Source: JACDAN01 sp963827705
GTDB taxonomy: Bacteria; Actinomycetota; Thermoleophilia; Gaiellales; Gaiellaceae
Assembly: GCA_963827705.1 (NCBI GenBank)
Contig: CAWHBN010000020.1
Span: forward strand, 100,438 to 164,437
DNA: 64,000 nt
Direction of reading: 5' to 3'
Positions 16,456-24,317 of this stretch are shown one piece after another. Every line of letters begins with the position of its first letter. The stretch's first letter is position 1. A model generated the notes under the pieces. The model did not search any database. It worked only from the letters and a program-made list of their open reading frames with translations, and was not told the origin of the DNA. A program made the position numbers and the translations under genes.

Positions 16456-17182
16456 AGACGGCGATGATCGCGAACGACCAGGCCACCGCGAGCCAGATGT
16501 CGTTGCCGGCCGGGGTCCCCACGAACAGGGCGCGGGCGGCGTTCACCATGGTCGTGAAGGGGTTGTGCTCCGCGATCGGCTGCAGCCAGTCCGGCATCGT
16601 CTCCACGGGCACGAACGCGGACGAGATGAACGTAAGGGGGAAGAGGATCGTGAAGCCGTAGGCGTTGGCGGCCTCGGGCGACGACGCCGACAGCCCCATG
16701 AACGCGAACACCCACGAGAACGCATAGCCGATCAGCAGCAGGAGCGCCATGCCGGCCACGATCTCCGGGAAGCTCGTCGCGAAGCGGAAGCCGACGATGA
16801 TCCCGACCGTGAACATGATCACGAGCTGGATCACGTTCGTCCCCACGTCAGCGAGGATCCGTCCGGAGATCACCGCCGGCCCCCACATCGGCAGCGAACG
16901 GAAGCGGTCGATCAGACCCTTCTTGAGGTCCTCGGAGAGCCCGAGTGCGGTCACGAAGCCGCCGAAGACCATCGACTGGACGATGATCCCCGGAATCAGG
17001 AAGTCGACGTAGTCGAGCGGCGCCGTGTCGATCGCACCGCCGAACACGTAGACGAACAGCAGCACGAACATGATCGGCTGGATCGTGAAACCGACCAGCA
17101 GGTCGGGCTGGCGCGGGATCCGCTTCAGGCTGCGCTTGGCGAGCACCAGCGTGTCCCCGATCGCGTACTGGAAGGCCGTCAT
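16409..17182 (-). CDS. ABC-2 type permease (DrrB-like)
   Basis: 257 residues with six membrane helices. The start RSLKRIPRQPDLLVGFTIQPIMF, the LIPGIIVQSMVFG block and FISSAFVPVETMPDWLQPIAEHNP are the standard markers of daunorubicin-resistance-type DrrB permeases. It works with the DrrA-like ATPase encoded just upstream (four-base overlap), exporting a lipid or drug-like molecule. Identity of the cargo is not predictable. Confidence 0.9.
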   Translation of the reverse strand: MTAFQYAIGDTLVLAKRSLKRIPRQPDLLVGFTIQPIMFVLLFVYVFGGAIDTAPLDYVDFLIPGIIVQSMVFGGFVTALGLSEDLKKGLIDRFRSLPMWGPAVISGRILADVGTNVIQLVIMFTVGIIVGFRFATSFPEIVAGMALLLLIGYAFSWVFAFMGLSASSPEAANAYGFTILFPLTFISSAFVPVETMPDWLQPIAEHNPFTTMVNAARALFVGTPAGNDIWLAVAWSFAIIAVFSVLSVWRYRRAVGR

Positions 17183-18159
17183 CGCCGCTCGACCTCCGCG
17201 GCCTCCTCCTCGTCGTGCTCGACCGCTCTGCCCGTCAGCCGCAGGAACACGTCGTCGAGCGTCGGTCGCCGCACCGCGATGTCGTCGATCGTCAGGCCCG
17301 CGTCGTCGAGGCGCCGCACGGCCTCCGCGATCGCTCCGCTTCGCTCGCGGAGCGGCACGCTGACCACGCCGTTCTCGGACGACGGCGACTCGCTGGCGAT
17401 CGGGGCAAGCACGGGGATCGCCTCCTCGCCACGATGGCCGTCGCAGAGATGGACCTCGAGGCGATCGCCGCCGACCTGCGCCTTCAGCTCGTCCGACGTG
17501 CCCTCCGCGATCACGACCCCCTGGTCGATCACGGCGATCCGATCCGCGAGCCGGTCGGCCTCGTCGAGGTACTGCGTCGTCAGCAAGACGGTCGTCCCGC
17601 CGGCGACGAGTGCCTCCATCGCGTCCCAGAGCCCGATGCGGCTGCGGATGTCGAGCCCCGTCGTGGGCTCGTCGAGGAAGAGGACCGGCGGGCGGGCGAC
17701 GAGCGCAGCTGCGAGGTCGAGGCGGCGCCGCATCCCTCCCGAGTAGGTGCGGACGAGCCGGCCGCCGGCATCGGTGAGGTCGAAGTCGGCCAGGAGCTCG
17801 TCGGCCCGCGCCTTGGCGGCTCGGCGGCCGAGGTGGTAGAGGCGGCCGACCATCTCCAGGTTCTCCCAGCCGGTCAGGTTCTCGTCGACGGCCGCGTACT
17901 GGCCGGCGAGCCCGATGCTCTCGCGCACCTTCGCCGGCTCCCGCGTCACGTCGAAGCCCGCGACGGAGGCCGACCCCTCGTCCGGCGCGAGAAGCGTGGT
18001 CAGGATCCGCACCGCGGTCGTCTTCCCCGCGCCGTTGGGGCCGAGCAGGCCAAAAACGCTGCTCGCTTCGACTCCGAGGTCGATTCCGCGGAGCGCCTCG
18101 ACCTTGCCGTAGCTCTTGCGAAGGCCCTGAGTCTCGACTGCGACGGCGGCAGCAGCCAC
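17179..18159 (-). CDS. ABC transporter ATP-binding protein (DrrA-like)
   Basis: 326 residues. Walker A GPNGAGKTT is near 38, the signature YSGGMRRRLDLAAALV near 140 and Walker B LFLDEPTTGLD near 160. The C-terminal extension ends in IAVRRPTLDDVFLRLTG, the DrrA-specific C-terminal motif (CREEM-like). A GTG or GCG-rich N-terminus makes the exact start soft by a few residues. First gene of a two-gene exporter operon. Confidence 0.91.
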   Translation of the reverse strand: MAAAAVAVETQGLRKSYGKVEALRGIDLGVEASSVFGLLGPNGAGKTTAVRILTTLLAPDEGSASVAGFDVTREPAKVRESIGLAGQYAAVDENLTGWENLEMVGRLYHLGRRAAKARADELLADFDLTDAGGRLVRTYSGGMRRRLDLAAALVARPPVLFLDEPTTGLDIRSRIGLWDAMEALVAGGTTVLLTTQYLDEADRLADRIAVIDQGVVIAEGTSDELKAQVGGDRLEVHLCDGHRGEEAIPVLAPIASESPSSENGVVSVPLRERSGAIAEAVRRLDDAGLTIDDIAVRRPTLDDVFLRLTGRAVEHDEEEAAEVERR

Positions 18160-18220
18160 GCGATCACGCTACCTGCTCGCGGGTGGGTCGACGACGTTCC
18201 GCCGGGACTACGCTCGCTCC

Positions 18221-18808
18221 GTGCGGATCTTCCTGGCGGGCGCGACCGGTGTGATCGGAGTGCGGCTCGTCCCGCTGCTCGTGGACGCCGGTCACGACGT
18301 TGCGGGGATGACGCGCTCACCGGGCAAGGCCGGCCTGCTCAAGGAGCTCGGGGCCGAGCCCGTGGTGTGCGACGTCTTCGAGGCGGAGGGCCTCCTGCAA
18401 GCGGTGACGGCGTTTCGCCCAGGAGTGGTCATGCACCAGTTGACCGACCTCCCGGACGATCCTGCTCGGATCGGCGAGACGGCTGCCGTCAATGCGCGCG
18501 TTCGGCGAGAGGGAACGAGCAACCTCCTCGCGGCGGCGCGCGCGGCAGGCGCCCCCGAGTTCATCGCGCAAAGCGTCGCGTGGCAGCTGTCTGGGGAAGG
18601 CGGCGCGTCGATCGCGGATCACGAAAGCCTCGTGCTCGCACGCGGCGGCGTAGTCCTCCGCTACGGGCGGTTCTACGGGCCGGGAACGTACTACGAGCGG
18701 AACCTGCCAGAGCATCCGCGGGTTCACGTCGACGACGCGGCCCGCCGTACCGTTGCGGCGCTCGGCTCCGAACCCGGAATCGTCACCATCGCGGACAGCG
18801 ACCGCTAG
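18221..18808 (+). CDS. NAD-dependent epimerase/dehydratase family protein, C-terminally truncated
   Basis: 195 residues, against roughly 260-300 usual for the family. The NAD motif FLAGATGVIGVRLVPLLVDAGHDV is intact at the N-terminus. VLRYGRFYGPGTYYE and VHVDDAARRTVAALGSEPG are the conserved later blocks. The frame stops right after GIVTIADSDR, where relatives continue with the substrate-binding lobe. The catalytic YxxxK is not evident. Immediately downstream is an MMPL-transporter remnant, so a deletion junction probably removed the 3' end. May be non-functional. Confidence 0.72.
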   Translation: MRIFLAGATGVIGVRLVPLLVDAGHDVAGMTRSPGKAGLLKELGAEPVVCDVFEAEGLLQAVTAFRPGVVMHQLTDLPDDPARIGETAAVNARVRREGTSNLLAAARAAGAPEFIAQSVAWQLSGEGGASIADHESLVLARGGVVLRYGRFYGPGTYYERNLPEHPRVHVDDAARRTVAALGSEPGIVTIADSDR

Positions 18809-18839
18809 GCGGCCTCGACGATCACGAGCTGCGCATCGC

Positions 18840-19010
18840 GTGCGCCTGGACTACGAGGTGTTCCTGCTCTCGCGGATTCGCGAGGAGTAACGCCGGACCG
18901 GCGAGACGCACGCCGCGGTGACGAGCGGGCTCGCGAAGACCGCCCGAGTGATCACGGCCGCGGCCGCGATCATGGTCGTCTTCCTCGCGTTCATCTTCAG
19001 CACGGACGCT
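18840..19010 (+). pseudogene. MMPL/RND transporter fragment (remnant)
   Basis: Translated in one frame this reads RLDYEVFLLSRIREE, then an in-frame TAA at 18888-18890, then THAAVTSGLAKTARVITAA and VVFLAFIFSTDAS. These are contiguous pieces of the most conserved MMPL block; the same region is intact in the two MMPL genes at 32.1-34.4 and 37.8-40.0 kb. Everything on either side is missing. The fragment ends where the opposite-strand peptidase gene stops. A decayed remnant beside a truncated epimerase marks a rearrangement scar. Confidence 0.7.
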
Positions 19011-20225
19011 TCACGCAGGGCGGCTGAGCCGCAGGATCGCCCCGGCGTAGCGGCCGGCTTCCCGGATTCCGAGCTCGCCGGGCGGGAGCTCGACGACGAA
19101 CGAACGGGAGGCCGGCATTGCGCCGGCCTGCCACGCGGTCGCCGCGCCGGGAGGCCGCCGCAGCCGGGCGAAGCGCATCCCGGCGAGCCCCGCGAACCGC
19201 CTGGCGATCGGGACGCTCGGGCCCCAGGCGCGCACCAGCCCTTGCGGCTGGTGGAACCAGATCGTCACGTCGGGGCGGAGCCGGCGGATCAGCCGCATCG
19301 CGAGCCTCGTCTCGACCTCCGAGGCGGGCGCCGGGCCCGCGGTGGCGATGCCCCTCCACGTGCCGGGGAAGTTGCGGTTCAGGTCGACCCCGCGGGCATT
19401 TCCCCGCCGCTTCGCCGTGTGTCCGTCGGGGTTCAGATCCTGGACGACCGTGATCGAGCCACGCCTCGGCGGCCGGGCGTGCAGCAGGCGCGTGGCCACG
19501 ACGCTGCCGGCGCACTCGTTCCCGTGGATGCAGCCGAAGACGAGGATCCTGGGCCGGCCCGCGCCGAGCGTGAACGTTCGGATCGGCTGGCCTCGGGTGC
19601 TGAGGCCGACCGGCGCCGACGAGACGCCGTCGCCGGGGAGTCGTACGTGGAGGTGGTTGTCGTGGTGGGCTGGAAGCACTTCGACGACCGCGGGCGGTCC
19701 GCGCAGGCCGGTGTTCGGGCCGACGAAGATCTTCGCCGCGCCGGCCGCGACGAAACGGTTGACCAAGTCTTGCGCGAGCGGCCGGTCGATCTGACGCGGA
19801 CCTGCCGGCGGGCGCTCGCGTCGATCGCTTCGCGGGTAGTAGACGTCGACGTCGAGCCCGTTCTGGTGTGACGCGTGGCCGATCCCGCCGTACCGTGCGC
19901 CGAAGTCGCCGCCGTGTGGCCGCGAGAGGTCGCCGACGCCGACGCGGGGCGCTCCCGGATGGGCCGCCGCATATTCGGCGAAGACGGCGAGCGTCGTCCG
20001 CACGAGCCGCGCGTTCCCGTACCGCCTCCACTCGCGGTTGGGAGACCGCTTCCGGATGGAGTCCCACGTGAAGTGGTGCTCGCCCTGCGCCTCGAGCCGG
20101 ACCCCGCCCGAGAGGCGGCCGTCCCACGGAAGCCCGAGCGAGCGAGACGGCGCCACGGCCGACGCGGCGCCGGCGGCGAGTGCGAAGGCGAGTACGAGGC
20201 AGCCGGCGATCCGGCCGAACGGCAT
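19011..20225 (-). CDS. Two-domain secreted zinc peptidase: MepA-like (M74) plus M14 carboxypeptidase
   Basis: 404 residues with a Sec signal (residues 5-24). The N-terminal half carries the LAS/MepA zinc signature GGIGHASHQNGLDVDVYY (His117, Asp125 or Asp127) and HHDNHLHVRL near 187-195. These belong to penicillin-insensitive murein endopeptidases. The second half is an M14 carboxypeptidase: HGNE with His234 and Glu237, DLNRNFPG, WFHQPQG and the catalytic Glu in FVVELPPGE. Both sets of metal ligands look complete. It would cut peptidoglycan cross-links and then trim peptides outside the cell. The fusion is uncommon. Confidence 0.85.
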   Translation of the reverse strand: MPFGRIAGCLVLAFALAAGAASAVAPSRSLGLPWDGRLSGGVRLEAQGEHHFTWDSIRKRSPNREWRRYGNARLVRTTLAVFAEYAAAHPGAPRVGVGDLSRPHGGDFGARYGGIGHASHQNGLDVDVYYPRSDRRERPPAGPRQIDRPLAQDLVNRFVAAGAAKIFVGPNTGLRGPPAVVEVLPAHHDNHLHVRLPGDGVSSAPVGLSTRGQPIRTFTLGAGRPRILVFGCIHGNECAGSVVATRLLHARPPRRGSITVVQDLNPDGHTAKRRGNARGVDLNRNFPGTWRGIATAGPAPASEVETRLAMRLIRRLRPDVTIWFHQPQGLVRAWGPSVPIARRFAGLAGMRFARLRRPPGAATAWQAGAMPASRSFVVELPPGELGIREAGRYAGAILRLSRPA

Positions 20226-20260
20226 GCACGTGAACTATCAAACCCGCGTAGGATCCGCCG

Positions 20261-20740
20261 GTGAGCTTCGACGACTGGATGCTCGCGCTCCACGTCCTCA
20301 GCGCGTTCTCGTACGTCGCCGGCGTCGTGCTCTTCTGGGTGCTGATCGTCGCCGTGCGGCGGACGGACACCCCCGAGCGGACGCTCAGCTTCGCTCCGGC
20401 CAGCAAGGTCGGAAACGCCGCGATCGGAATCGGCGCCGGCGGCACGATCGTGCTCGGGATCTTCCTCGCGTTTTCGATCGGGGACTACGACATCTGGGAT
20501 CCGTGGATCGTCGCCGCGATCGTCCTCTGGTTCGTCGCCGCCGGGATCGGCCAGCGTACGGGCAAGGCCTATCTCGTACCCGTGCAGAAGGCCCAGGAGC
20601 TGAACGCAGCAGGCCAGACGGGGCCGAACAGCGAGTTGCTGGCCCTCAACCGGACCTCTCAGGGCCTCGTGCTGCAGTTCCTCGCGAGCCTCGTCCTGGC
20701 CCTGATCCTCGTGGACATGATCTGGAAGCCGGGCGCGTGA
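20261..20740 (+). CDS. Small integral membrane protein (DUF2269-like)
   Basis: 159 residues with four predicted membrane helices. The start LHVLSAFSYVAGVVLFWVLIVAVRR and the later QGLVLQFLASLVLALILVDMIWKPG resemble DUF2269 predicted membrane proteins. The GTG start lies 35 bases from the divergent peptidase gene. The stop TGA overlaps the GTG of the next membrane gene, so the two are translated together and may form a complex. Function unknown. Confidence 0.75.
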   Translation: MSFDDWMLALHVLSAFSYVAGVVLFWVLIVAVRRTDTPERTLSFAPASKVGNAAIGIGAGGTIVLGIFLAFSIGDYDIWDPWIVAAIVLWFVAAGIGQRTGKAYLVPVQKAQELNAAGQTGPNSELLALNRTSQGLVLQFLASLVLALILVDMIWKPGA

Positions 20741-21204
20741 GCACGCTCTTTGCAACCGTCCGCGAGGACTCGCAGAACTTCCCGTTGTTCGTCCATGTCC
20801 TCGGCGCGACGATCCTCGTCGGCGGGCTCCTCAGCGCCGCGTCGATCATGACGCTGGCGCGGGGAGATGTCCGCTCGCTCCGGCTCGGCTACTTCGCGCT
20901 CCTCGCAGTTGCGCTTCCCGGCTGGTTCATCATGCGGATCGGCGCCCAGTGGATCTACTCGGAGCAGGGCTGGGACGACCTTCCCGAGGGCATCGACGAG
21001 CCGGCCTGGCTCGGGATCGGCTACACCGCCGCGGACCTCGGCGGGCTCATCCTGCTCGTGTCCCTGATCGTCGGCGGCATCGGCGTGTACCGGCTGCGCG
21101 CGGACAAGGGCTCGGGCCTCCTGCGGGCGACGATGATCCTCTCGCTCATCCTCCTTGCCGCCTACGTCGTCGCCGCCTGGGCGATGGCCGGCAAGCCGAA
21201 CTAG
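20737..21204 (+). CDS. Small integral membrane protein, partner of the preceding gene
   Basis: 155 residues with four predicted helices. FPLFVHVLGATILVGGLLSAASIMTLARGD gives helix 1, a PGWFIMRIGAQWIYSEQGWDD loop follows, and the C-terminus is YVVAAWAMAGKPN. The architecture mirrors the upstream DUF2269-like protein and the His in helix 1 is conserved between them. The GTG at 20737 overlaps the previous stop by four bases. The stop codon itself overlaps the convergent gene by CTAG. No known function. Confidence 0.72.
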   Translation: MSTLFATVREDSQNFPLFVHVLGATILVGGLLSAASIMTLARGDVRSLRLGYFALLAVALPGWFIMRIGAQWIYSEQGWDDLPEGIDEPAWLGIGYTAADLGGLILLVSLIVGGIGVYRLRADKGSGLLRATMILSLILLAAYVVAAWAMAGKPN

Positions 21205-21760
21205 TGACACACCACCGGCTGGTCGTAGTACCGCCGCACGCTCGACCCGATGCGGTCGACGTCGGTGCCGTAGACGTGGATCGAGATCGCCGTCTCGTGC
21301 CCGACGTTGCGCACGCGGTGGATGTCGCCCGGCGGCGCGAAGCCGCTCACCGAGCCGGTCTCGTTCGTGCTCGAGCCGACCTCCACGAGTGTCCCGGTCT
21401 CCTCGTCGAGCGTGAACAGCTCCTCGTACTCGACGCCCTGGACGACGGTGAAGACGCACCACGTCACGTGGTCGTGGATCGGCGTCGCCTGTCCCGGTCG
21501 CCAGACGAGCGCCACGATCGAGAAGGACTCCGTCCGGCTCGGTGTGCAGGACGTGGCTGCGGTACGCGTCCGGGTCTCCGCGTCGCAGCTCGGGCGGCGA
21601 GCACGCGGTATGACGGGCGGCTGCGCTCGAGCTCGCGGGCGACGAGACGCGCGGTCTCCTGCCAGTCCGCGTGCCTGTCGACGACTGAGCGAATCGCCCC
21701 GATCAGCCCGTCGAGCTCCGAGGCGGGCGGCGCTGCGGTCGTGAGTGCTCGCGTGCTCAC
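21201..21760 (-). pseudogene. Cysteine dioxygenase-type cupin, two frameshifts
   Basis: Three reading frames together give one protein. MSTRALTTAAPP to RSRPSYRVLA comes first (frame from 21760). After a one-base shift near 21592 it continues ELRRGDPDAYRSHVLHTEPDG. A second shift near 21530 leads to SFSIVALVWRPGQATPIHDH. The cupin iron ligands HDH and the GDIHRVRN block match bacterial type I cysteine dioxygenases, which oxidise cysteine to cysteine sulfinate. The protein is complete apart from the two indels. It starts one base before the upstream MFS stop, so it is probably the last gene of that operon. Confidence 0.72.
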
Positions 21761-23215
21761 CTAGGCGGCCTCCTCCACGGCTGCTGCCTCGATCGGCTCC
21801 TCGGCCTCCGCCCCCGGGACGCCGACGCGGAGCAGGGCTCCTCCGATGACGGCCGCCGCGAGCGCGAAGAGCGCGCCGACGAGGAACGCTGCGTGGTAGC
21901 CGCCTGTGAGCGCCTCGAGCGGGCCCTCGCCGGACGCGGCGAGCGTTTCCGTCCGGGAAGCGGCCAGGCTGGCGAGGACGGCGAGGCCGAGCGCGCCGCC
22001 CATCATGAACGCGGTGTTCACGACGCCCGACGCGAGGCCGGCGTCGCTCGGCGCGACATCGCTCATCGCGGCCAGGAGCACCGGGTTGAACGCCATACCG
22101 GCGCCGAGCCCGAGCAGGATCATGGGCGGGAGCACGTCCACGACGAAGTTCCCGTCCACCGGCGCGCGCGCGAACAGCAGCAACCCAAGGGAGGCGAGCC
22201 CGAGGCCCACCGCCAACGGCGGTCTGATCCCGAAGCGCATGACGAGCTTCGCGGAAAGCCCCAGCGACAGGAGCCCCATGATCAGGTTCCCGGGCAGGAA
22301 CGCGAGCCCGACCTCGAGCGGGCTGTAGCCGAGCACCAGCTGGAGGTAGAGCGCGGAGAGGAAGAACCACGCGAACATCGCCGCGGCCCAGAGCACTCCG
22401 ACCACGTTCGAGATCGCGAGGTTGCGCAGCCTGAAGAGGCCGAGCGGCACGAGCGGCGCGGCCACGCGGGCCTCGATCGCGAGGAAGACGGCCAGGAGCA
22501 CGCCCGCTGCGCCGAGCACGCCGAGCGTTCGGGCCGACGTCCAGCCCTGCTCGTTGCCGTTCACGATCGCGTAGACGGCGAGCATCAGCGACGCGGTGAT
22601 CGTCACCGCGCCGGCGACGTCCAGCCGCCCGCTGGGAGCCTCACCGCGCACTGCCGGGATCAGCACGAGCGTGAGCGCGAAGACGGCGATCCCGATGGGG
22701 AGGTTGACGAGGAAGATCCAGTGCCAGTCCAGGACGTCGGTGAGGATCCCGCCGAGGAGCACGCCGATACTGCCGCCGCCCGCGGCGACGAAGCCGAAGA
22801 CTCCCATCGCCTTGGCGCGTTCACTCGGCTCCGTGAAGAGCATCACGATCAGCGACAGGGCGACGGCGGAGACCACCGCGCCGCCGAGGCCCTGCACGGC
22901 CCGAGCGACGACGAGGGCTTCCTGCGAGGTCGCGAGGCCGCAACCCAGCGAGGCGAGCGTGAAGAGCGCGATCCCGATCAGGAACAGGCGCTGGTGGCCG
23001 AAGAGGTCGCCGAGCCGGCCGCCGAGCAGGAGGAACCCGCCGAAGGTCAGCAGGTAGGCGTTCACGACCCAGGCGAGCGAGGTCTCGGAGAAGCCGAGGT
23101 CCTCGCGGATCGACGGCAGCGCCACTCCGACGATCGTCACGTCGAGGACGATCATCAGGTCGCCCAGGCACAGCACGACGAGTGCCAGCCAGCGGTTGCG
23201 TCCCTCGATGTTCAA
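21761..23215 (-). CDS. DHA2-family MFS transporter (EmrB/QacA type, 14 helices)
   Basis: 484 residues. The N-terminus LALVVLCLGDLMIVLDVTIVGVALPSI is the DHA2 signature in helix 1. GGRLGDLFGHQRLFL is motif A, and LGGAVVSAVALSLIV precedes motif C-like GGSIGVLLGGILTD. Fourteen helices are expected, giving proton-driven export of drugs or lipophilic compounds. It lies 46 bases after the AHSA1 gene in the same direction, so it may be controlled by the ArsR protein upstream. Confidence 0.92.
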   Translation of the reverse strand: MNIEGRNRWLALVVLCLGDLMIVLDVTIVGVALPSIREDLGFSETSLAWVVNAYLLTFGGFLLLGGRLGDLFGHQRLFLIGIALFTLASLGCGLATSQEALVVARAVQGLGGAVVSAVALSLIVMLFTEPSERAKAMGVFGFVAAGGGSIGVLLGGILTDVLDWHWIFLVNLPIGIAVFALTLVLIPAVRGEAPSGRLDVAGAVTITASLMLAVYAIVNGNEQGWTSARTLGVLGAAGVLLAVFLAIEARVAAPLVPLGLFRLRNLAISNVVGVLWAAAMFAWFFLSALYLQLVLGYSPLEVGLAFLPGNLIMGLLSLGLSAKLVMRFGIRPPLAVGLGLASLGLLLFARAPVDGNFVVDVLPPMILLGLGAGMAFNPVLLAAMSDVAPSDAGLASGVVNTAFMMGGALGLAVLASLAASRTETLAASGEGPLEALTGGYHAAFLVGALFALAAAVIGGALLRVGVPGAEAEEPIEAAAVEEAA

Positions 23216-23261
23216 CGGTCGCTCAGCTCCATGTCACTGAGACCGGAGAGGCGCCGGAAAC

Positions 23262-23705
23262 TCATCGCTCGAGCTCCCTGCCCAGCGCGTCGAGGAGGGA
23301 TCCGGTGCCGTTCTCGCGCTGCGACGGGTCGTCGAGGCCGTCCAGGAACGCGCCCTGCTCGGTGAAGACGAGCTTCGTGCCCTCGCCGCCAGGCGTGAGC
23401 TCGACCGTCGCCAGCGAGACCGAGATCCGGGCCTCGCCCATGAGCACTTCGTACGAGTAGACGATCCGCTCGTCCGGGACGATGTCCTGATAGCGGCCTT
23501 CGAAGGTGAAGCTTGTGCCTTCCATCGTTCCGGTGCTGACCTCGCGGCCGCCGACACTGAAGTCGAGCTCGTGATCCCAGTCGTCGCCGCCGAACCAGCG
23601 AGCCTTGGCTACCGGGTCGGCCCAGGCCTCGAAGACACGCGCCGGCGGCACGGCGTAGCTCCGCTCGACGGCGAAGGTCGCGTGAGTGACGGTTCGTTCG
23701 CTCAT
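23262..23705 (-). CDS. SRPBCC/AHSA1 (activator of Hsp90-like) domain protein
   Basis: 147 residues of the START-like fold. YAVPPARVFEAWADPVAKARWFGGDDW at the N-terminus and FEGRYQDIVPDERIVYSYE in the middle are standard AHSA1 blocks; the C-terminal helix carries FLDGLDDPSQRENGTGSLL. Its ATG overlaps the ArsR stop by four bases. ArsR-AHSA1 pairs are a common actinobacterial arrangement; the START-like pocket may bind a hydrophobic ligand, but no substrate is known. Confidence 0.88.
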   Translation of the reverse strand: MSERTVTHATFAVERSYAVPPARVFEAWADPVAKARWFGGDDWDHELDFSVGGREVSTGTMEGTSFTFEGRYQDIVPDERIVYSYEVLMGEARISVSLATVELTPGGEGTKLVFTEQGAFLDGLDDPSQRENGTGSLLDALGRELER

Positions 23706-24052
23706 TTCGTCCTCTCTTGTTGAACGGCTTGGTGCTCGAGGTAATCCCCGAGCCGGTCGAGTCGCTGCTCCCAGTCGGCGCGTCGGGCGGCGATCCACTG
23801 CTCAGCCGTGCCGAGCGCCGCCGGCTCGATGTGGCAGGTGCGCACCCGCCCGACCTTCTCCGTCCGGACGAGGCCGCTCCTCTCGAGCACACCGAGATGC
23901 TGGAGCACGGCCGGCAGCGAGATCGTCAGCGGTTTGGCGAGCTCGCTGACAGACGCGGCTCCGCGGCTCAGGCGTTCGACGATCGACCGCCTGGTCGGGT
24001 CGGCCAGAGCATGGAAGACGGGGTCGGCGGCCGCAATCGATTGGTTAAGCAT
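23702..24052 (-). CDS. ArsR-family transcriptional regulator
   Basis: 116 residues. The N-terminal ADPVFHALADPTRRSIVERL and the helix-turn-helix LTISLPAVLQHLGVLERSGLV are typical of the ArsR subgroup paired with AHSA1 proteins. There is no metal-binding ELCVCDL motif, so a metal-independent repressor is likely. The ATG sits inside an inverted repeat TTAAG-N6-CTTAA. It follows the cupin gene by four bases, linking it to the sigma-factor transcript. Confidence 0.9.
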   Translation of the reverse strand: MLNQSIAAADPVFHALADPTRRSIVERLSRGAASVSELAKPLTISLPAVLQHLGVLERSGLVRTEKVGRVRTCHIEPAALGTAEQWIAARRADWEQRLDRLGDYLEHQAVQQERTK

Positions 24053-24060
24053 CTACTTAA
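24045..24060. promoter_or_regulatory. Candidate ArsR operator overlapping its start codon
   Basis: TTAAG and CTTAA form an inverted repeat separated by six bases, covering the ArsR ATG (24052) and the cupin stop codon. The AT content is far above the surroundings. Autoregulation within a longer operon is the likely reading. Confidence 0.4.
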
Positions 24061-24317
24061 GTATTAGCAGATCGCGAGATCGCCACGAGGTGGGCCGTCT
24101 CCTCGCCGTCGTTGTGGATCCGCCGCAGCGGCAGCCCGACGAGCCAGAAGGTCTCGCCGCTCGCAAGGCGGCAGCGCCGGCCGTCCCGCCACTCGAGCTC
24201 GATCTCGCCCCGCGCGACCACGACGAGAGCATCCCGCCACTCGGGGTCGTGATAGATGCGGTCGCCGCCGGGCTCGACCGAGACCGCCCGGCACTCGAAA
24301 CCGGACGGGACGTCCAT
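24057..24317 (-). CDS. Small cupin-domain protein
   Basis: 86 residues: VSVEPGGDRIYHDPEWRDALVVV, then GEIELEWRDGRRCRLASGETF, a single-barrel cupin core. Histidines (YHDPEW, RRIHND) could bind a metal, but the classic G(X)5HXH motif is incomplete. The ATG overlaps the sigma-factor TGA (ATGA), so the two are translationally coupled. It may sense a ligand or stabilise the sigma factor; no direct evidence. Confidence 0.75.
   Translation of the reverse strand: MDVPSGFECRAVSVEPGGDRIYHDPEWRDALVVVARGEIELEWRDGRRCRLASGETFWLVGLPLRRIHNDGEETAHLVAISRSANT

Noticed and set aside
18918..19871. 317-codon + strand frame following the MMPL fragment
   Set aside because: Only its first 31 codons resemble MMPL; the rest is antisense to the peptidase gene.
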